Shown here piece after piece: positions 1 through 8,742 of a stretch of DNA of 64,000 nucleotides (positions are counted from its first letter, which is position 1; each line of letters begins with the position of its first letter). Source of the DNA: Clostridiales bacterium (GTDB lineage Bacteria; Bacillota; Clostridia; Christensenellales; CAG-138). Under the pieces are notes generated by a model. It was not told the DNA's origin. It was given only the letters and a program-made list of their open reading frames with translations, and searched no databases. The stretch spans positions 1 to 64,000 of the forward strand of contig JAILNX010000034.1 of the NCBI GenBank assembly GCA_024691085.1, written 5' to 3'. Both the position numbers and the translations under genes were made by a program.

Positions 1-1165
1 TATCGTAGCTCTCGTCAAGCTCCGCGAGGAAATCCACCACGCCTGCGATATCCGAGAATATCTCCGTCCTCGGCTGCAGTATGCGGATGAGGATATCGCG
101 GTTCTCGGGCTTTACCGCGATCTCCCCCACCCCGGCCTTCTTAAGCCAGGGCAGCGCGCGGGCGAAGTAATCCTCTCCGTCCATGCGGCGGATGTACTCC
201 GCGTTCATCCAGCGCAGCTTGTTGTGGTCGAATATCGCGGGGGATTTGGAGAGCCCCTCCAGGCTGAACGCCTCGATAAGCTCCTCCATTGTGAAGAACT
301 CGCGCTCGTCGCCGGGGCTCCAGCCCACGAGGGCGAGGTAGTTGATTATCGCCTGCGGCAGATAGCCGAGGTTGATGAGATCCTCGAACGTGGCGTCGCC
401 GTCGCGCTTTGAGAGCTTGTGCGTCGCGTCGCGCATAATGGTGGTGAGGTGCACGTAGGTGGGCTTCTCCCAGCCGAGCGCTTCGTAAAGCAGGTTGTAC
501 TTGGGCGTGGAGGAGAGATACTCCATGCCGCGAAGAACGTGGGTCACGCCCATGGTGTGATCGTCGATGACGTTGGCGAAGTTGTAGGTGGGCATGCCGT
601 CCGCCTTGATGAGGATCATGTCGTCGAGCTCGGAGCAGTCCACCTCGATATGCCCGAATATGGCGTCGTCGAAATCGGCCTTGCCCTCGGCGGGAACGTT
701 CTGGCGGATGACGTAGGGCTCGCCGGCCGCAAGCCTCCTCTCGACCTCCTCCTTCGGCATATTGAGGCAGTGCTTGTCGTACTTGAAGGTGCCGCCCTCG
801 GCCTCGACCGCGGCGCGGCGCTCCTCAAGCTCCTCCTTTGTGCAGAAGCAGTAGTACGCCTTGCCCATCTCGACGAGCTTTTTGGCGTAGGGCAGATACA
901 TATCCTTCCTTTCGGACTGAACGTAGGGGCCGTAATCGCCGCCGATGTCGGGACCCTCGTCCCAGTTAAGTCCCGCGGTGCGGAGCGTCTTATAGACCAT
1001 CTCCTCGGCGCCCTCTACAAAGCGCGCCTGGTCGGTATCCTCGATCCTCAGCATGAAAACGCCGTTATTCTTCTTCGCCCACAGCCACGCGTAGAGCGCG
1101 GTGCGAAGATTTCCCACGTGCATAAAGCCCGTGGGCGACGGAGCAAAGCGTGTCCTGACAGTCAT
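1..1165 (-). CDS. gltX: Glutamyl-tRNA synthetase (C-terminus cut by window edge)
   Basis: Class I aminoacyl-tRNA synthetase that charges tRNA-Glu in the cytoplasm. The protein opens MTVRTRFAPSPTGFMHVGN, which holds the class I HIGH-type signature (here FMHVGN), and later carries the KLSKRDGD form of the KMSKS loop. About 388 residues are visible; the anticodon-binding end lies beyond base 1. The start at 1165 is chosen because AAAGGA precedes it at good spacing and it begins exactly where the family begins. It follows the AEC transporter by 28 bp on the same strand, so the two are probably co-transcribed. A non-discriminating GluRS that also charges tRNA-Gln is possible in this phylum but cannot be decided here. 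Confidence 0.96.
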   Translation of the reverse strand, partial: MTVRTRFAPSPTGFMHVGNLRTALYAWLWAKKNNGVFMLRIEDTDQARFVEGAEEMVYKTLRTAGLNWDEGPDIGGDYGPYVQSERKDMYLPYAKKLVEMGKAYYCFCTKEELEERRAAVEAEGGTFKYDKHCLNMPKEEVERRLAAGEPYVIRQNVPAEGKADFDDAIFGHIEVDCSELDDMILIKADGMPTYNFANVIDDHTMGVTHVLRGMEYLSSTPKYNLLYEALGWEKPTYVHLTTIMRDATHKLSKRDGDATFEDLINLGYLPQAIINYLALVGWSPGDEREFFTMEELIEAFSLEGLSKSPAIFDHNKLRWMNAEYIRRMDGEDYFARALPWLKKAGVGEIAVKPENRDILIRILQPRTEIFSDIAGVVDFLAELDESYD

Positions 1166-1193
1166 TTTTCGATCTATCCTTTCAATAAACAGT

Positions 1194-2228
1194 TTATACC
1201 AGTCCCATGACTTTCATTATCAGCATAAGCGCCGGCACAAGTACGAAGCAGCCCAGCGTCGTTATGCACATTCCCGCGGCGACAAAGCTCTCGTCCGCGT
1301 CGCAGGAAGCGGCAAGCACGACCGCCTGCGTCATTACCGGCATCGCCGCCTCGACGACGAACACGCCGGAGCCGACGCCCGATAGCCCGAGGAGCTTGCA
1401 GAGGAGGAGCATGGTCGCGGGCGCGATCACGAACCTCACGCCCGTCGAAACGAGCATGTCCCTGTCGGGGCGAAGCGACTTAAAGCCGTATTCATAGAGC
1501 GCCGAGCCGATATAGAGGAGCGCGAGCGGCGTCACGATATTGCCGACGTAGCCGCACATCTTCACGAACGACCTCTGCACGAGGGTGATGACGCCGTACG
1601 CGGGGAAGGAGCGGAAGCCCTCCATGAACGGCGCGCTGCGCCTTAAGAAATACTCGCCGACGAGGAGCGGTATCGCGATCATGAGCGCGATCAACGGCGG
1701 CGAGAGAAGCTTCTTGAGGCTTCCCTTTATGCCGGCCTTCGCGGTCTCGCCCCTTGCCGCTTCGCCGCTTTTGTTGATAAGGTAATTCCCGACGGTCCAG
1801 AAGAAGGTCGTGTTCACCATATAGAATATCATGACGTACGGCACGGCGGCGTTCCCGAAAAGGCCAGTGTTCATGGGCAGTCCCACGAAGATGGAGTTCG
1901 AGAAGGCGCACATCACGATGAATCCGCCGCGGCGCGCGGGCGCGGGCTTCAAAATCTTCGCGAGAAGAAGCCCGATCGCGAGCGTCGTCGCCATGCCTGC
2001 GACCGGTATCCCGATCAGCATAAGCGGGTTTTCGAGCGAATCGAGGTCAAGGGAGCCTAAGATATTGCTCATGACCAGCGCCGGCATTCCGGCGTTGATG
2101 ATGAGCTTCGTCATGAGCCCCTTGTGCTCACGCTTTATATACCCCTTGCGGGCGAAAAGCCAGCCGACCGCCACGATCGCCATGACTATCGCGACCGCCG
2201 CAAGCGAGTTCAAGAGTGTTTCGAGCAT
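1194..2228 (-). CDS. AEC-family (auxin efflux carrier-like) transporter
   Basis: Integral membrane permease of 344 residues with about ten hydrophobic segments in two halves, the usual size for the AEC/bile-arsenite-riboflavin superfamily. The N-terminal half contains the family pattern of a helix ending in LIINAGMPALVMSNI and an internal GLPMNTGLFGN stretch typical of the broken helix. Bacterial AEC proteins export or import organic acids such as malate; the substrate cannot be read from sequence. The gene has its own promoter (2259-2287) and RBS (GGGGGAAGG) and runs into gltX 28 bp downstream. That pairing is unusual but gives no firm functional clue. Confidence 0.85.
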   Translation of the reverse strand: MLETLLNSLAAVAIVMAIVAVGWLFARKGYIKREHKGLMTKLIINAGMPALVMSNILGSLDLDSLENPLMLIGIPVAGMATTLAIGLLLAKILKPAPARRGGFIVMCAFSNSIFVGLPMNTGLFGNAAVPYVMIFYMVNTTFFWTVGNYLINKSGEAARGETAKAGIKGSLKKLLSPPLIALMIAIPLLVGEYFLRRSAPFMEGFRSFPAYGVITLVQRSFVKMCGYVGNIVTPLALLYIGSALYEYGFKSLRPDRDMLVSTGVRFVIAPATMLLLCKLLGLSGVGSGVFVVEAAMPVMTQAVVLAASCDADESFVAAGMCITTLGCFVLVPALMLIMKVMGLV

Positions 2229-2258
2229 ACCTTCCCCCGAATACGCATAGTTATAGTT

Positions 2259-2287
2259 ATTATATCACGGTTTTCCCCCGTCGGCAA
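2259..2287 (-). promoter_or_regulatory. Promoter of the AEC transporter-gltX unit
   Basis: On the minus strand TTGCCG (2282-2287) and TATAAT (2259-2264) are separated by 17 bp. Transcription would start near 2252, leaving a leader of about 25 nt that contains only the RBS, so no T-box or other leader control of gltX is possible from this promoter. Confidence 0.7.
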
Positions 2288-2344
2288 GACATAAACCGCG
2301 CCGTCCTCCGTCCGAAACCCCGTTTCGGCGTGATGAAAAGAATT

Positions 2345-2378
2345 GCCGCGGCCCGTTTCGGGGCCGCGGCGTCTTTTT
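2345..2378 (+). terminator. Strong hairpin plus T-run in a divergent gap
   Basis: A perfect 10-bp GC stem, GCCGCGGCCC (2345-2354) paired with GGGCCGCGGC (2361-2370), is followed by GTC and five T (2374-2378), a classical intrinsic terminator on the plus strand. No plus-strand gene lies upstream, so it may end antisense read-through or an unrecognised small transcript. On the minus strand the tail is weaker. Confidence 0.6.
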
Positions 2379-2537
2379 CAGGAAGGAAAGCCAACATTTT
2401 TTCCGGGGGATATGCCTGTCCCCGTTTATATCAAGAGGTCCTCGCACTCCTCTTTGCTGATTATATAACGTATGAAACGAAAAAAGGTTCCCAAAATTTG
2501 TAGAATAATCTTGCACCGACGGTTTTTTGGTTTGCAC

Positions 2538-2567
2538 TTGTGTTCCTGCGCCGGGATGTAGTATAAT
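2538..2567 (+). promoter_or_regulatory. Probable murC promoter
   Basis: TATAAT at 2562-2567 is preceded 18 bp upstream by TTGTGT (2538-2543). The 5' leader would be about 50 nt and ends with GGAAGGAA before the murC start. The -35 box is imperfect. Confidence 0.5.
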
Positions 2568-2625
2568 AAAGTTTGTGGACATTGACGAATAATCAGTGCA
2601 TATACTGCCATCGGAAGGAAATAAC

Positions 2626-4008
2626 ATGAACGGTAATCTCGATCATATCAAAAAGATACATCTTATCGGCATCGGCGGCTGTTCGATGAACGGTCTTGCC
2701 CAGATACTCCGCGCGCGCGGCTATGAGGTGAAGGGCAGCGACAAAGCGGAGTCCCCGTTTACGGAGAGGCTCAGGGAGCTGGGCATTCCCGTGGCCATCG
2801 GTCAGAAGGCGGAGAACGTTGAAGGATCGGATCTCGTCATCTGGTCGGCGGCGATAAAGCCCGAAAACCCCGAGCGCGCCCGTGCGAAGGAGCTCGGCAT
2901 CCCCGACATGGAAAGGTCGGAGGCGCTCGGCTGGATAAGCGAACGCTACCATAACGTCGTCGGCATCGCCGGCTGTCACGGCAAGACGACCATCACGAGC
3001 ATGCTTGCCCTCATCGCCGAAAAAGGCGGCCTCGACGCGACCGTTCACGTGGGCGGCTTCGTCGAGTTTTTGAAGGGCGGCACGAGGATCGGCTCGCACG
3101 ATCTGTTCATCACCGAGGCCTGCGAGTACGTCGAGAGCTTCCTGACGCTCCATCCGACCGTCGCGCTCATCAACAACATCGACGACGACCATCTTGATTA
3201 TTTCCGCGACATCGACCACATCACCGACGCGTTCAGGAAGTTCATAAGGCTGATCCCCGAGGGCGGCCTGTTCATCGGCTGCTCCGACGACGAGCGCGTG
3301 CGCGGGCTTGTCGCCGAGTTCAAGGGCAGGGTGAACGAGCTCACCTACGGCCTTGACAGGGAATACGAGCCCGATTATTATCCCGAAAACGCGGTGTATG
3401 ACGAGCTTGGCTGTCCGTCCTACGATCTTATGTTCCGCGGCGGGAAGGTCGGACACGTCGGGCTTCACGTTCCCGGGCAGCATAATATGCTGAACTCCGT
3501 CGCGGCGCTTTCCGTCGCGCTCTCCCACGGGACGGATTTCGAAACCGCGGCGAACGCTCTCGCTGAATTCAAAAACACCCGCCGCCGCTTCGAATATTAC
3601 GGCGAGCGCGACGGCGTGCGCGTATTCCATGACTACGCCCATCACCCCGCCGAGATCCGCGCCGCGGTCGATTCGGCGCTTCGCACGCCGCACAAGCACG
3701 TCTGGTGCGTGTTCCAGTGCAACAGCTACACGAGGGCGAAGACCCTCTTCTCGGGTCAGCAGGGCGACTGCTTTAAGGGCGTCACAAAGGTGCTCGTGCC
3801 CGATATTTACCCCGGGCGCGAGATCGACGACGGCTCCGTCCATGCCCGCGATATGGCGAAGGCCATCAACGACGCGACGGGGAACGCTGTCTATATCCCC
3901 ACCTTCGAGGAGATCTCCGACTGGCTCCGCGAAAACGCCGTCCCCGGCGATATCGTCGTCACCCTCGGCTCCGGAGACGTATATATCCAGACGAAGAAAT
4001 TATTGTGA
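2626..4008 (+). CDS. murC: UDP-N-acetylmuramate--L-alanine ligase MurC
   Basis: ATP-dependent cytoplasmic ligase that adds L-Ala to UDP-MurNAc, the first amino acid of the peptidoglycan stem peptide. The 460-residue protein has the N-terminal UDP-binding glycine loop (IHLIGIGGCSMNG), the ATP-binding loop GCHGKTTITSM near residue 120, the NIDDDHLDYF segment of the central domain, and DYAHHPAEI in the C-terminal domain, all typical of Mur ligases of the MurC type. An in-frame upstream ATG at 2596 is rejected because the RBS GGAAGGAA sits directly before 2626. It is monocistronic, with a terminator at 4038. Confidence 0.95.
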   Translation: MNGNLDHIKKIHLIGIGGCSMNGLAQILRARGYEVKGSDKAESPFTERLRELGIPVAIGQKAENVEGSDLVIWSAAIKPENPERARAKELGIPDMERSEALGWISERYHNVVGIAGCHGKTTITSMLALIAEKGGLDATVHVGGFVEFLKGGTRIGSHDLFITEACEYVESFLTLHPTVALINNIDDDHLDYFRDIDHITDAFRKFIRLIPEGGLFIGCSDDERVRGLVAEFKGRVNELTYGLDREYEPDYYPENAVYDELGCPSYDLMFRGGKVGHVGLHVPGQHNMLNSVAALSVALSHGTDFETAANALAEFKNTRRRFEYYGERDGVRVFHDYAHHPAEIRAAVDSALRTPHKHVWCVFQCNSYTRAKTLFSGQQGDCFKGVTKVLVPDIYPGREIDDGSVHARDMAKAINDATGNAVYIPTFEEISDWLRENAVPGDIVVTLGSGDVYIQTKKLL

Positions 4009-4037
4009 TGATACAGGAAAAAAAGGGATCCCGTCAA

Positions 4038-4069
4038 GGGAGGCGCTTCTATACGAAGCGCCTCCCTTT
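4038..4069 (+). terminator. murC terminator
   Basis: A 12-bp perfect stem, GGGAGGCGCTTC (4038-4049) with GAAGCGCCTCCC (4055-4066) and loop TATAC, is followed by a short TTT. It lies 29 bp after the murC stop. Confidence 0.65.
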
Positions 4070-4087
4070 GCTGCAAAAGCAGGATCA

Positions 4088-4116
4088 TTGACTACGTCGG
4101 TCAGCATAAGTATAAT
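4088..4116 (+). promoter_or_regulatory. Promoter of the GNAT acetyltransferase gene
   Basis: TTGACT (4088-4093) and TATAAT (4111-4116) are separated by exactly 17 bp, immediately upstream of the acetyltransferase gene and after the murC terminator, so the gene is an independent unit. Confidence 0.75.
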
Positions 4117-4160
4117 GACTGAAACAGATCGGGATCGATAAGGCAATCAGGAGACGTGCG

Positions 4161-4625
4161 ATGGATATTATCAAAGCAGAGGAAAAGCAGGCAGAACAAA
4201 TTGTAGAAATGTCTATCAGAGCTTTTGAAACAGACGTAGATGTTGGCGGAGCAAAAGGTGCGTTTCCTCCCGAATATGATTCGGTGGAATGGCATAAACA
4301 AATGGCCCGGGAGGGGCATTTATATCTGGCAATGGCAGAAAAAGATTTGGTAGGGGCTGCCATTGTATTCCAGGATGAAACAGGAAAAAGCGTATACATT
4401 GGCAGGATTTTTATCGATAGTATCTATCATAGAAAAGGGTATGGCATTCGTCTGATGGAATGCATAGAAAAGGCTTTTCCATGTGCTGCTGCGTTCAATC
4501 TGGATACCCCAAGTTGGAATAAGCGGACAAATACTTTTTACAAAATATTAGGCTATCGGATCGTAAAGGTTGAGGATGGATTCGTCTTTTACCAGAAAAG
4601 AAAAGCGAACCCGATACCATTCTAA
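4161..4625 (+). CDS. GNAT-family N-acetyltransferase, probably acquired
   Basis: A 154-residue acetyltransferase that would transfer an acetyl group from acetyl-CoA to an unknown amine. The RIFIDSIYHRKGYGIRLMECIE stretch around residues 87-108 contains the acetyl-CoA pyrophosphate loop (HRKGYGIRL, matching R/Q-x-x-G-x-G/A), followed by the usual NTFYKILGYRIV segment of the C-terminal beta strands. AGGAGA precedes the start. Base and codon use differ from all neighbours: AGA, AAA and ATA codons are common and the gene is much AT-richer. Together with its own promoter and flanking hairpins this suggests horizontal acquisition. The substrate is unknown. Confidence 0.85.
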   Translation: MDIIKAEEKQAEQIVEMSIRAFETDVDVGGAKGAFPPEYDSVEWHKQMAREGHLYLAMAEKDLVGAAIVFQDETGKSVYIGRIFIDSIYHRKGYGIRLMECIEKAFPCAAAFNLDTPSWNKRTNTFYKILGYRIVKVEDGFVFYQKRKANPIPF

Positions 4626-4691
4626 ATTGCACATAAAGCAAGCTTCCGGTTTGTCGGGGAGCCCTTATGCTGTCCGCATTGATAGCGAGCA

Positions 4692-4713
4692 TCGGATTTT
4701 GACCCCAAAATCC
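4692..4713. repeat. Small perfect hairpin downstream of the GNAT gene
   Basis: CGGATTTTG and CAAAATCCG pair perfectly (9 bp) around ACCC. There is no T-run; together with the hairpin at 4728 it separates the GNAT gene from the convergent lipoprotein gene. Confidence 0.45.
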
Positions 4714-4727
4714 GGAGCATGGCGACA

Positions 4728-4760
4728 AAACGGGCGTGACCATAGCGGTCACGCCCGTTT
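4728..4760. terminator. Bidirectional terminator between convergent genes
   Basis: A perfect 14-bp stem, AAACGGGCGTGACC (4728-4741) with GGTCACGCCCGTTT (4747-4760) and loop ATAGC, lies between the plus-strand GNAT gene and the minus-strand operon ending at 4843. T-rich ends exist on both strands. Confidence 0.7.
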
Positions 4761-4842
4761 CATGTCCTTTTTAGCCGGTAATAGCTGCCTCAAAGCAACT
4801 TCCATACGAAGTGTGCCCCAAGGATCCCTTTTTTTGTTTCGA

Positions 4843-5475
4843 TTATTCTTCGGGCAAGGGAAGGATACGCAGCTGGACCATATAAATGATGTTCTCGCCG
4901 TCGGTGAAGATGATGTTGTAGAGCCCCGGGCCGTTTTCCTCATGCACGTATGCTTCGAAAAGCAGGCCGTGGTCTTCTGCATCGCAGTGCGGAACGTCAT
5001 GATAGACCGGATAATCGAGAGATTCGTGGACGGCGAGAAGATCCGCGTCCTTCATCTTGGAATAATCCGCGTTCGGATCGTTCGGGAGCACGTAGACCCC
5101 GATCGCGCCGTCGCCTTCAATATCCGCGTAAACGTCGAACCACTCGGAGAGATAGTACTCGGCATAGAGTCCTTCGGTCTTATAGCCCGCCTCCGCGAGC
5201 TCCTCAATGGCGGGATACTCATGGTGACCGCTGCCGGTGGTTATGATGAGACCGTTTATCCTTAAGAAGGCGGGATCGCCTGCATTCTGCAGTACGCCGA
5301 CCTTGCTTCCGTCGGTCACGAACGCAAAAGCGTCTCCGGGTTCAGCGGTAACGGCGGGAGCCCCGGTCGTCTCGGGAGGCATAGTCGCTATGGGATCGGG
5401 CTTGTTGGGCTTTACGCACGCCGCTGCGGAAACCGCCGTGAGCGCGGCAAGGAGTAAAATCAGGAATCTTTTCAT
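4843..5475 (-). CDS. Predicted lipoprotein of unknown function
   Basis: A 210-residue protein with a lipoprotein signal: a basic start (MKRF), a hydrophobic core, and lipobox SAAAC with Cys20, followed by a Pro/Thr-rich stretch to about residue 45. The mature part has alternating short strands (AFVTDGSKVGVLQ, RINGLIITTGSGHHEYP, DGAIGVYVLPND) that I do not recognise. It is the last gene of the minus-strand run after upp, 20 bp downstream, with RBS AGAGGAG. It would be anchored on the outer face of the membrane. No function is assigned. Confidence 0.75.
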   Translation of the reverse strand: MKRFLILLLAALTAVSAAACVKPNKPDPIATMPPETTGAPAVTAEPGDAFAFVTDGSKVGVLQNAGDPAFLRINGLIITTGSGHHEYPAIEELAEAGYKTEGLYAEYYLSEWFDVYADIEGDGAIGVYVLPNDPNADYSKMKDADLLAVHESLDYPVYHDVPHCDAEDHGLLFEAYVHEENGPGLYNIIFTDGENIIYMVQLRILPLPEE

Positions 5476-5495
5476 TGTCTCCTCTTTTCTTCGCG

Positions 5496-6134
5496 TTACA
5501 TCGTACCGAAGATACGGTCGCCGGCGTCGCCGAGGCCGGGTACGATATAGCCGTGTTCGTTCAGGTGATCGTCGATGGCGGCGGTGTAGATCTTAACGTC
5601 GGGGTGCATCTCCTGCACGGCTTTGATGCCCTCGGGAACGGAGACAAGGCACATGAGGCGGACGGACTTGCAGCCGGCCTCCTTGACCTTCCTTATGCCC
5701 TCGCAGGCGGAGCCGCCGGTCGCGAGCATCGGGTCGACGACGATTATGTCGCGGTCCTCAACGTCGGCGGGGAGCTTGCAGTAATAGGTGACGGGCTTTA
5801 AGGTCTCGGGATCGCGGAAGAGACCGATATGGCCCATCTTGGCGGTCGGGATGAGGCTCATTATGCCGTCGGCCATGCCGAGGCCCGCGCGGAGTATGGG
5901 GACCACGCCGACCTTGCAGGAGAGGAGCATATGCGCCTTGGTGGGCGCAACGGGAGTCTCGATATCGACCTCGTCAAGAGGCAGATCGCGGGTGACCTCA
6001 TACGCCATGAGCGTCGAGAGCTCTCCCAGCAGGGTGCGGAAATCCTTCGTGCCCGTGTTCTTGTCCCTTAAAAGCGCGAGCTTGTGCTGTACCAGCGGAT
6101 GGTCAATGACCGTTACGTTCTTGAATTCGCTCAT
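5496..6134 (-). CDS. upp: Uracil phosphoribosyltransferase
   Basis: Cytoplasmic pyrimidine salvage enzyme converting uracil and PRPP to UMP. The 212-residue length is standard. Recognisable are [15 protein letters not shown] at the N-terminus, RAGLGMADG in the middle, the PRPP-binding loop [12 protein letters not shown] and the uracil-binding end [25 protein letters not shown] precedes the start. It sits between rpiB and a lipoprotein gene on the same strand, an order common in Clostridia. Confidence 0.97.
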   Translation of the reverse strand: MSEFKNVTVIDHPLVQHKLALLRDKNTGTKDFRTLLGELSTLMAYEVTRDLPLDEVDIETPVAPTKAHMLLSCKVGVVPILRAGLGMADGIMSLIPTAKMGHIGLFRDPETLKPVTYYCKLPADVEDRDIIVVDPMLATGGSACEGIRKVKEAGCKSVRLMCLVSVPEGIKAVQEMHPDVKIYTAAIDDHLNEHGYIVPGLGDAGDRIFGTM

Positions 6135-6152
6135 GTATTGCCTCCTGAATGA

Positions 6153-6593
6153 TTATTTATTCTCAAATTCGGTGATTTTGTTTATCCTGCCCTCGTGCCT
6201 GCCGCCGTCGAAGGGGGTGTCGAGCCAAACCTTCGTTATCGCCTTTGCGGTCTCGACGCCGATTATGCGCCCGCCCATGGCGAGGATGTTGGAATCGTTA
6301 TGCTTCCTTGTGAGCTCGGCAGAGAGCACGTCGCCGCAGAGAGCGCAGCGGATGCCCTTGACCTTGTTGCAGCAGATGGAAACGCCGATGCCCGTGCCGC
6401 AGATGGCGATGCCGCGTTCGAACACGTGAGTCGCGACGGCTTTCGCCATGGGAAATGCGAAATCGGGATAATCGACGGATTTATCGGAATAGCAGCCGAA
6501 ATCCATGACCGAGTGTCCCAGTTCGCCGAGATAGGCAATTATCTTCGTCTTGAGTTCGTACCCGCCGTGATCGGAACAAACAGCGATTTTCAT
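6153..6593 (-). CDS. rpiB: Ribose 5-phosphate isomerase B (RpiB/LacAB family)
   Basis: Interconverts ribose 5-phosphate and ribulose 5-phosphate in the pentose phosphate pathway. The 146-residue protein has the family start MKIAVCSDHGGYELK, the active-site segment ICGTGIGVSICCNKVKGIRCALC containing the catalytic Cys of the CGTG motif, and RKHNDSNILAMGGRIIG near the C-terminus. It lies 19 bp upstream of upp. A short heptamer repeat fills the gap to sua5. Confidence 0.95.
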   Translation of the reverse strand: MKIAVCSDHGGYELKTKIIAYLGELGHSVMDFGCYSDKSVDYPDFAFPMAKAVATHVFERGIAICGTGIGVSICCNKVKGIRCALCGDVLSAELTRKHNDSNILAMGGRIIGVETAKAITKVWLDTPFDGGRHEGRINKITEFENK

Positions 6594-6608
6594 AATGTTT
6601 CCCGTCCT

Positions 6609-6639
6609 TAATTCCTAATTGCTAATTCCTAATTGCTAG
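6609..6639. repeat. Tandem TAATTSC heptamers between rpiB and sua5
   Basis: Four to five copies of a TAATTCC/TAATTGC unit follow one another in the gap and reach the end of sua5. The same unit occurs in a longer array at 41040-41087. Confidence 0.7.
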
Positions 6640-7676
6640 TTTTCTATAACTTCGAACCCCGCCGCGCGGAGCAGTCTGTTCATATAAGCAAGTCCGCGGT
6701 CGTCCTCGGGAACGCCCTCCGCGAAGATGACGTCGACCTTGCCGGAGTGCCGTCTCAGCGCCGCGAACAGCTCGCGGCAAAGCGACGCGGGATCGTCCCT
6801 ATCGCCTATTATATCACAATGCATGCCGTGATAACAAGCCTGAGTTTGCTCCGTGGCGAGTATTATGCAGCTTTTGCCCATCGCCTCGGCTATGTCGTAT
6901 TCGCGGCAGATTATGGACGCGATCTTCCTTACCGAGCCGACCGCGACGATCACCTCGGCGTCGGGCGCGTAGTGCCTGTGCTTCATTCCGGGGGACGCGG
7001 CAACCTCGCCCTCCTTCAATGGGCGCAGCACCGCCGGGGACACCTCGACGTGCCCGATCACCTGTTCGAGCATCTCGCGCGTGATCCCGCCCGGTCTTAA
7101 TATCGTGGGCTTCCCGACGAGCGAAAGCACCGTCGATTCGACGCCAACGCGGCAGGGACCGCCGTCGATAACGGCGTCGATGCGCCCGTCGAGATCCTCA
7201 AGGACGTGCTCCGCGGTCGTGGGACTGGGACGCCCCGAGAGGTTCGCGCTCGGCGCGGCAATGGGCACGCCCGCCGCCCGGATGAGCGCGAGCGCGGTCT
7301 TATGCTCCGGCATGCGTACGGCGACGGTATCGAGCCCCGCCGTCACCTCGTCGGGAACTATGTCGCTCTTCACGAATATCAGCGTAAGAGGCCCCGGCCA
7401 GAAGGCGTCCATGAGCCTTCTCGCGTCGTCGGGAACGTGGAGCCACAGATCCTTGACGTCGGATTTCTTCGCGACGTGGAGTATGAGCGGGTTGTCCTGC
7501 GGCCTGCCCTTCGCCTCGAATATCCTTTCGACGGCGGCGCCGTCGAGCCCGTTCGCCCCGAGGCCGTATACCGTCTCGGTCGGGAACGCGACAAGTCCGC
7601 CCTCGCGGATTATCCTGCCGCAGACGTTCGTTCCGTTTTCTTTTTGGGTTTTTGCGTTAAATATCTCAGTCTTCAT
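6636..7676 (-). CDS. L-threonylcarbamoyladenylate synthase (Sua5/YwlC type)
   Basis: Makes threonylcarbamoyl-AMP from threonine, bicarbonate and ATP for the t6A37 modification of ANN-decoding tRNAs. Of 346 residues, 1-200 form the YrdC domain ([18 protein letters not shown] at about 27-44, [21 protein letters not shown]), and the rest is the Sua5-type C-terminal domain after the linker [11 protein letters not shown]. The length fits Sua5 rather than the short TsaC form. The start overlaps the prfA end by 11 bp, indicating translational coupling. Confidence 0.94.
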   Translation of the reverse strand: MKTEIFNAKTQKENGTNVCGRIIREGGLVAFPTETVYGLGANGLDGAAVERIFEAKGRPQDNPLILHVAKKSDVKDLWLHVPDDARRLMDAFWPGPLTLIFVKSDIVPDEVTAGLDTVAVRMPEHKTALALIRAAGVPIAAPSANLSGRPSPTTAEHVLEDLDGRIDAVIDGGPCRVGVESTVLSLVGKPTILRPGGITREMLEQVIGHVEVSPAVLRPLKEGEVAASPGMKHRHYAPDAEVIVAVGSVRKIASIICREYDIAEAMGKSCIILATEQTQACYHGMHCDIIGDRDDPASLCRELFAALRRHSGKVDVIFAEGVPEDDRGLAYMNRLLRAAGFEVIEN

Positions 7677-8733
7677 TCTTTAAGAGCTTCATTCTTTCAT
7701 CAAGTATCAAAGCGTCGATCATCTCGTCCATATCGCCGTCGATGAACGCCTCGAGCTTATAAAGCGTGAGCCCGATCCGGTGATCGGTCACGCGGCTCTG
7801 CGGGAAGTTGTACGTCCTTATCTTCGCCGAGCGGTCGCCCGAGCCGACCATCGCTCGGCGGGCGTCGGCCTCGGCCTCGTGCGCCCTTGAGGAATACAGC
7901 TCGTAGAGGCGGCTTTTTAAAACGCGCATCGCCTTTTCGCGGTTCTGTATCTGACTCCTCTCGTCCTGACTCTGCACGACGATGCCCGTTGGGATATGCG
8001 TTATCCTTATCGCGGACGAGGTCTTGTTGACGTGCTGACCGCCGGCGCCGGACGAGCGGTAGGTGTCGATCCTTATGTCGTTCGGGTCGATAACGACGTC
8101 GACGTCCTCCGCCTCGGGAAGCACGGCGACGGTCGCCGCGCTGGTATGTATGCGCCCCTGGGACTCGGTCTCGGGCACCCTCTGAACGCGGTGCACGCCG
8201 CTTTCGAACTTCATGCGCGAATACGCCGCCTTGCCGTTTATCTGGAAAACGGCCTCCTTGACGCCGCCGATCTCGGTGTCGTTCATGTCGATGACCTCGA
8301 GTCTGAAGCCGTGGCGCTCGGCATAGCGGGAATACATGCGGAACAGCACCGCCCCGAAGAGCGCCGCCTCGTCGCCGCCGATGCCCGCTCGAATCTCGAT
8401 AATGACGTTCCTGTCGTCGTTCGGGTCACGGGGCAGGAGCATTATCTTGAGCTTCTCCTCGAGTTCCGAAGCCTTGGCTTCGGACGCCCGAAGCTCCTCG
8501 TGAGCGAGCTCGCGCATATCGGCGTCGTCCGAGCCCACGATAAGCTCGCGGCATTCTAAGCAGGAATCGAGCGCGGCGCGGTATTCGTCATAGACCCCGA
8601 CGATCTCGCCGAGGGAGGAATGCTCCTTCGCGAGTTCGCGGAAGAGCTTCTGGTCGGAGATCACCTCCGCGTCCGAAAGCTTCTCGCCGAGCTCCAGGTA
8701 CCGCTCCTTCATTTTTTTGAGTTTGTCCAGCAT
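7666..8733 (-). CDS. prfA: Peptide chain release factor 1
   Basis: Recognises UAA/UAG on the ribosome and triggers peptide release. The 355-residue protein shows the GGQ catalytic loop in [18 protein letters not shown] at about residues 230-247, and the anticodon-mimicking region lies just before it near [20 protein letters not shown] precedes the start. It is followed by the overlapping sua5 gene and preceded by prmC, the methyltransferase that modifies the Gln of its own GGQ motif. Confidence 0.97.
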   Translation of the reverse strand: MLDKLKKMKERYLELGEKLSDAEVISDQKLFRELAKEHSSLGEIVGVYDEYRAALDSCLECRELIVGSDDADMRELAHEELRASEAKASELEEKLKIMLLPRDPNDDRNVIIEIRAGIGGDEAALFGAVLFRMYSRYAERHGFRLEVIDMNDTEIGGVKEAVFQINGKAAYSRMKFESGVHRVQRVPETESQGRIHTSAATVAVLPEAEDVDVVIDPNDIRIDTYRSSGAGGQHVNKTSSAIRITHIPTGIVVQSQDERSQIQNREKAMRVLKSRLYELYSSRAHEAEADARRAMVGSGDRSAKIRTYNFPQSRVTDHRIGLTLYKLEAFIDGDMDEMIDALILDERMKLLKNED

Positions 8734-8742
8734 TTTTATCCT

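Larger units (their letters stand above)
2288..2625. other. Intergenic divergent spacer without a recognised gene
   Basis: With the AEC promoter this makes about 400 bp between divergent genes. It holds a strong GC hairpin (2345-2370), a smaller GGGGA/TCCCC hairpin near 2404-2425, and the murC promoter near its right end. A 61-codon minus-strand ORF (2426-2611) spans the murC promoter, has no convincing RBS and resembles no family I know, so it is not called as a gene. Confidence 0.5.

Noticed and set aside
419-1210. Large plus-strand ORF opposite gltX
   Set aside because: It is a shadow frame of gltX with no RBS; similar long antisense frames opposite V-ATPase, PstS-like and M29 genes were rejected for the same reason.
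2426-2611. 61-codon minus-strand ORF before murC
   Set aside because: No RBS, no family resemblance, and it covers the murC promoter.
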